This document shows positions 4,956-5,247 of a stretch of 5,247 bases of DNA, piece by piece. The position numbers and the translations under genes were made by a program. This DNA comes from Christensenella sp. UBA4263 (GTDB lineage: Bacteria > Bacillota > Clostridia > Christensenellales > Aristaeellaceae), in the NCBI GenBank assembly GCA_002395225.1, contig DGWH01000094.1, forward strand, positions 1 to 5,247, read 5' to 3'. How positions within the stretch are numbered: the first letter of the stretch is position 1; every line of letters starts with the position of its first letter. Under the pieces are notes generated by a model. That model was not told where the DNA came from, did no database searches, and saw nothing but the letters and a program-made list of their open reading frames with translations.

Positions 4956-5057
4956 GTCACCAAATCATGCTGGAGATCCGGACCTGATGATCAGCGTTCC
5001 CGTGACGGGAGCATCTGCCGAAGCCGGAAGAAGCACCGCAAGCAGGAGGGATAAACC

Positions 5058-5247
5058 ATGAATCGGCCAATTACGACTTTGTTTATGCTGATGTCCGTAG
5101 ATGGAAAGATCAGCACCGGCGCGACAGATGAATTGGATGTGGATCGGGATTTTCCACAGATTGACGGACTCAGGGAGGGCCTGCACCAATACTATGAGAT
5201 CGAACAGACCACGGACCTTTGGTCATTCAACACCGGCCGCGTCCAGG
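5058..5247 (+). CDS. dihydrofolate reductase-like / RibD C-terminal domain protein (3' truncated by window)
   Basis: The first 63 codons are visible. The start TTLFMLMSVDGKISTG (residues 6-21) matches the first strand and loop of the RibD C-terminal reductase fold (pyrimidine-deaminase reductase and related DHFR-like proteins), where the S-x-D-G-K-I motif lines the NADPH and substrate site. It continues with TDELDVDRDFP and YYEIEQTTDLWSFNTGR, as in stand-alone DHFR-family proteins of Clostridia. No deaminase domain precedes it, so it is not a RibD fusion. It is an NADPH-dependent reductase of unknown substrate, and a riboflavin role cannot be assumed. AGGAGGG (5044-5050) lies seven bases before the ATG. 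It is divergent from the operon and has its own promoter. Confidence 0.85.
   Translation, partial: MNRPITTLFMLMSVDGKISTGATDELDVDRDFPQIDGLREGLHQYYEIEQTTDLWSFNTGRVQ

Noticed and set aside
4949..5057. Riboswitch (for example FMN) in the leader of the DHFR/RibD-like gene
   Set aside because: The leader of about 110 bases is short for an FMN aptamer plus expression platform, and I see no FMN-element consensus (such as the AGGGTGAA-type conserved segments) and no terminator hairpin.
4695..5189. Two minus-strand frames (4695-4952 and 4965-5189)
   Set aside because: The first covers the divergent promoter region and operators; the second is antisense to the DHFR/RibD-like gene and its leader. Neither has a ribosome binding site or a recognisable domain.

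Overview
The window looks like chromosomal DNA of a GC-rich member of the Clostridia (Bacillota), probably a gut or rumen type. The evidence is the near-perfect AGGAGG-type Shine-Dalgarno sequences, TTGACA/TATAAT promoters with 17-bp spacers, long-stem intrinsic terminators, and protein families common in Lachnospiraceae- and Oscillospiraceae-like genomes. No marker gene is present, so the placement is an inference from style.

Left edge (1-695). This stretch is AT-richer (about 43% GC by hand count over the first 360 bases) than the operon to its right. It opens with the 3' end of a plus-strand gene whose C-terminus resembles IS66-type transposases, followed by degenerate sequence without a complete gene. 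There is a perfect 22-bp hairpin at 362-414. A short broken reading frame follows, with a weak resemblance to the N-terminus of PfkB sugar kinases. At 621-664 a terminator closes the minus-strand operon.

Core (696-4771, minus strand). This is a compact, regulator-first operon. Transcription starts from a consensus promoter at 4743-4771. One perfect operator palindrome lies inside the promoter spacer, and a near-identical second one lies just past the predicted start, 31 bp centre to centre. The genes in order of transcription are a LacI-family repressor, a Gfo/Idh/MocA-family NAD(P)-dependent oxidoreductase, a possible 31-codon small ORF, and a 544-residue protein. The last joins a sugar-isomerase-type TIM barrel (about residues 1-255) to a complete TolB-like six-repeat beta-propeller (about 260-544). 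An oxidoreductase beside a xylose-isomerase-like TIM barrel is typical of sugar oxidation, epimerisation or glycoside-cleavage pathways that pass through keto-sugar intermediates. The repressor probably senses a sugar-like ligand and controls its own operon. No transporter or glycosidase is visible in the window.

Right edge (4772-5247, plus strand). A divergent promoter (TTGACA-17-TATAGT) flanked by a 12-bp direct repeat drives the start of a dihydrofolate-reductase-like/RibD C-terminal-domain protein, which runs off the window.

The most notable item is the isomerase-propeller fusion. Its propeller half carries regularly placed His/Asn/Asp/Trp motifs that suggest a catalytic or ligand-binding pore rather than a passive scaffold.
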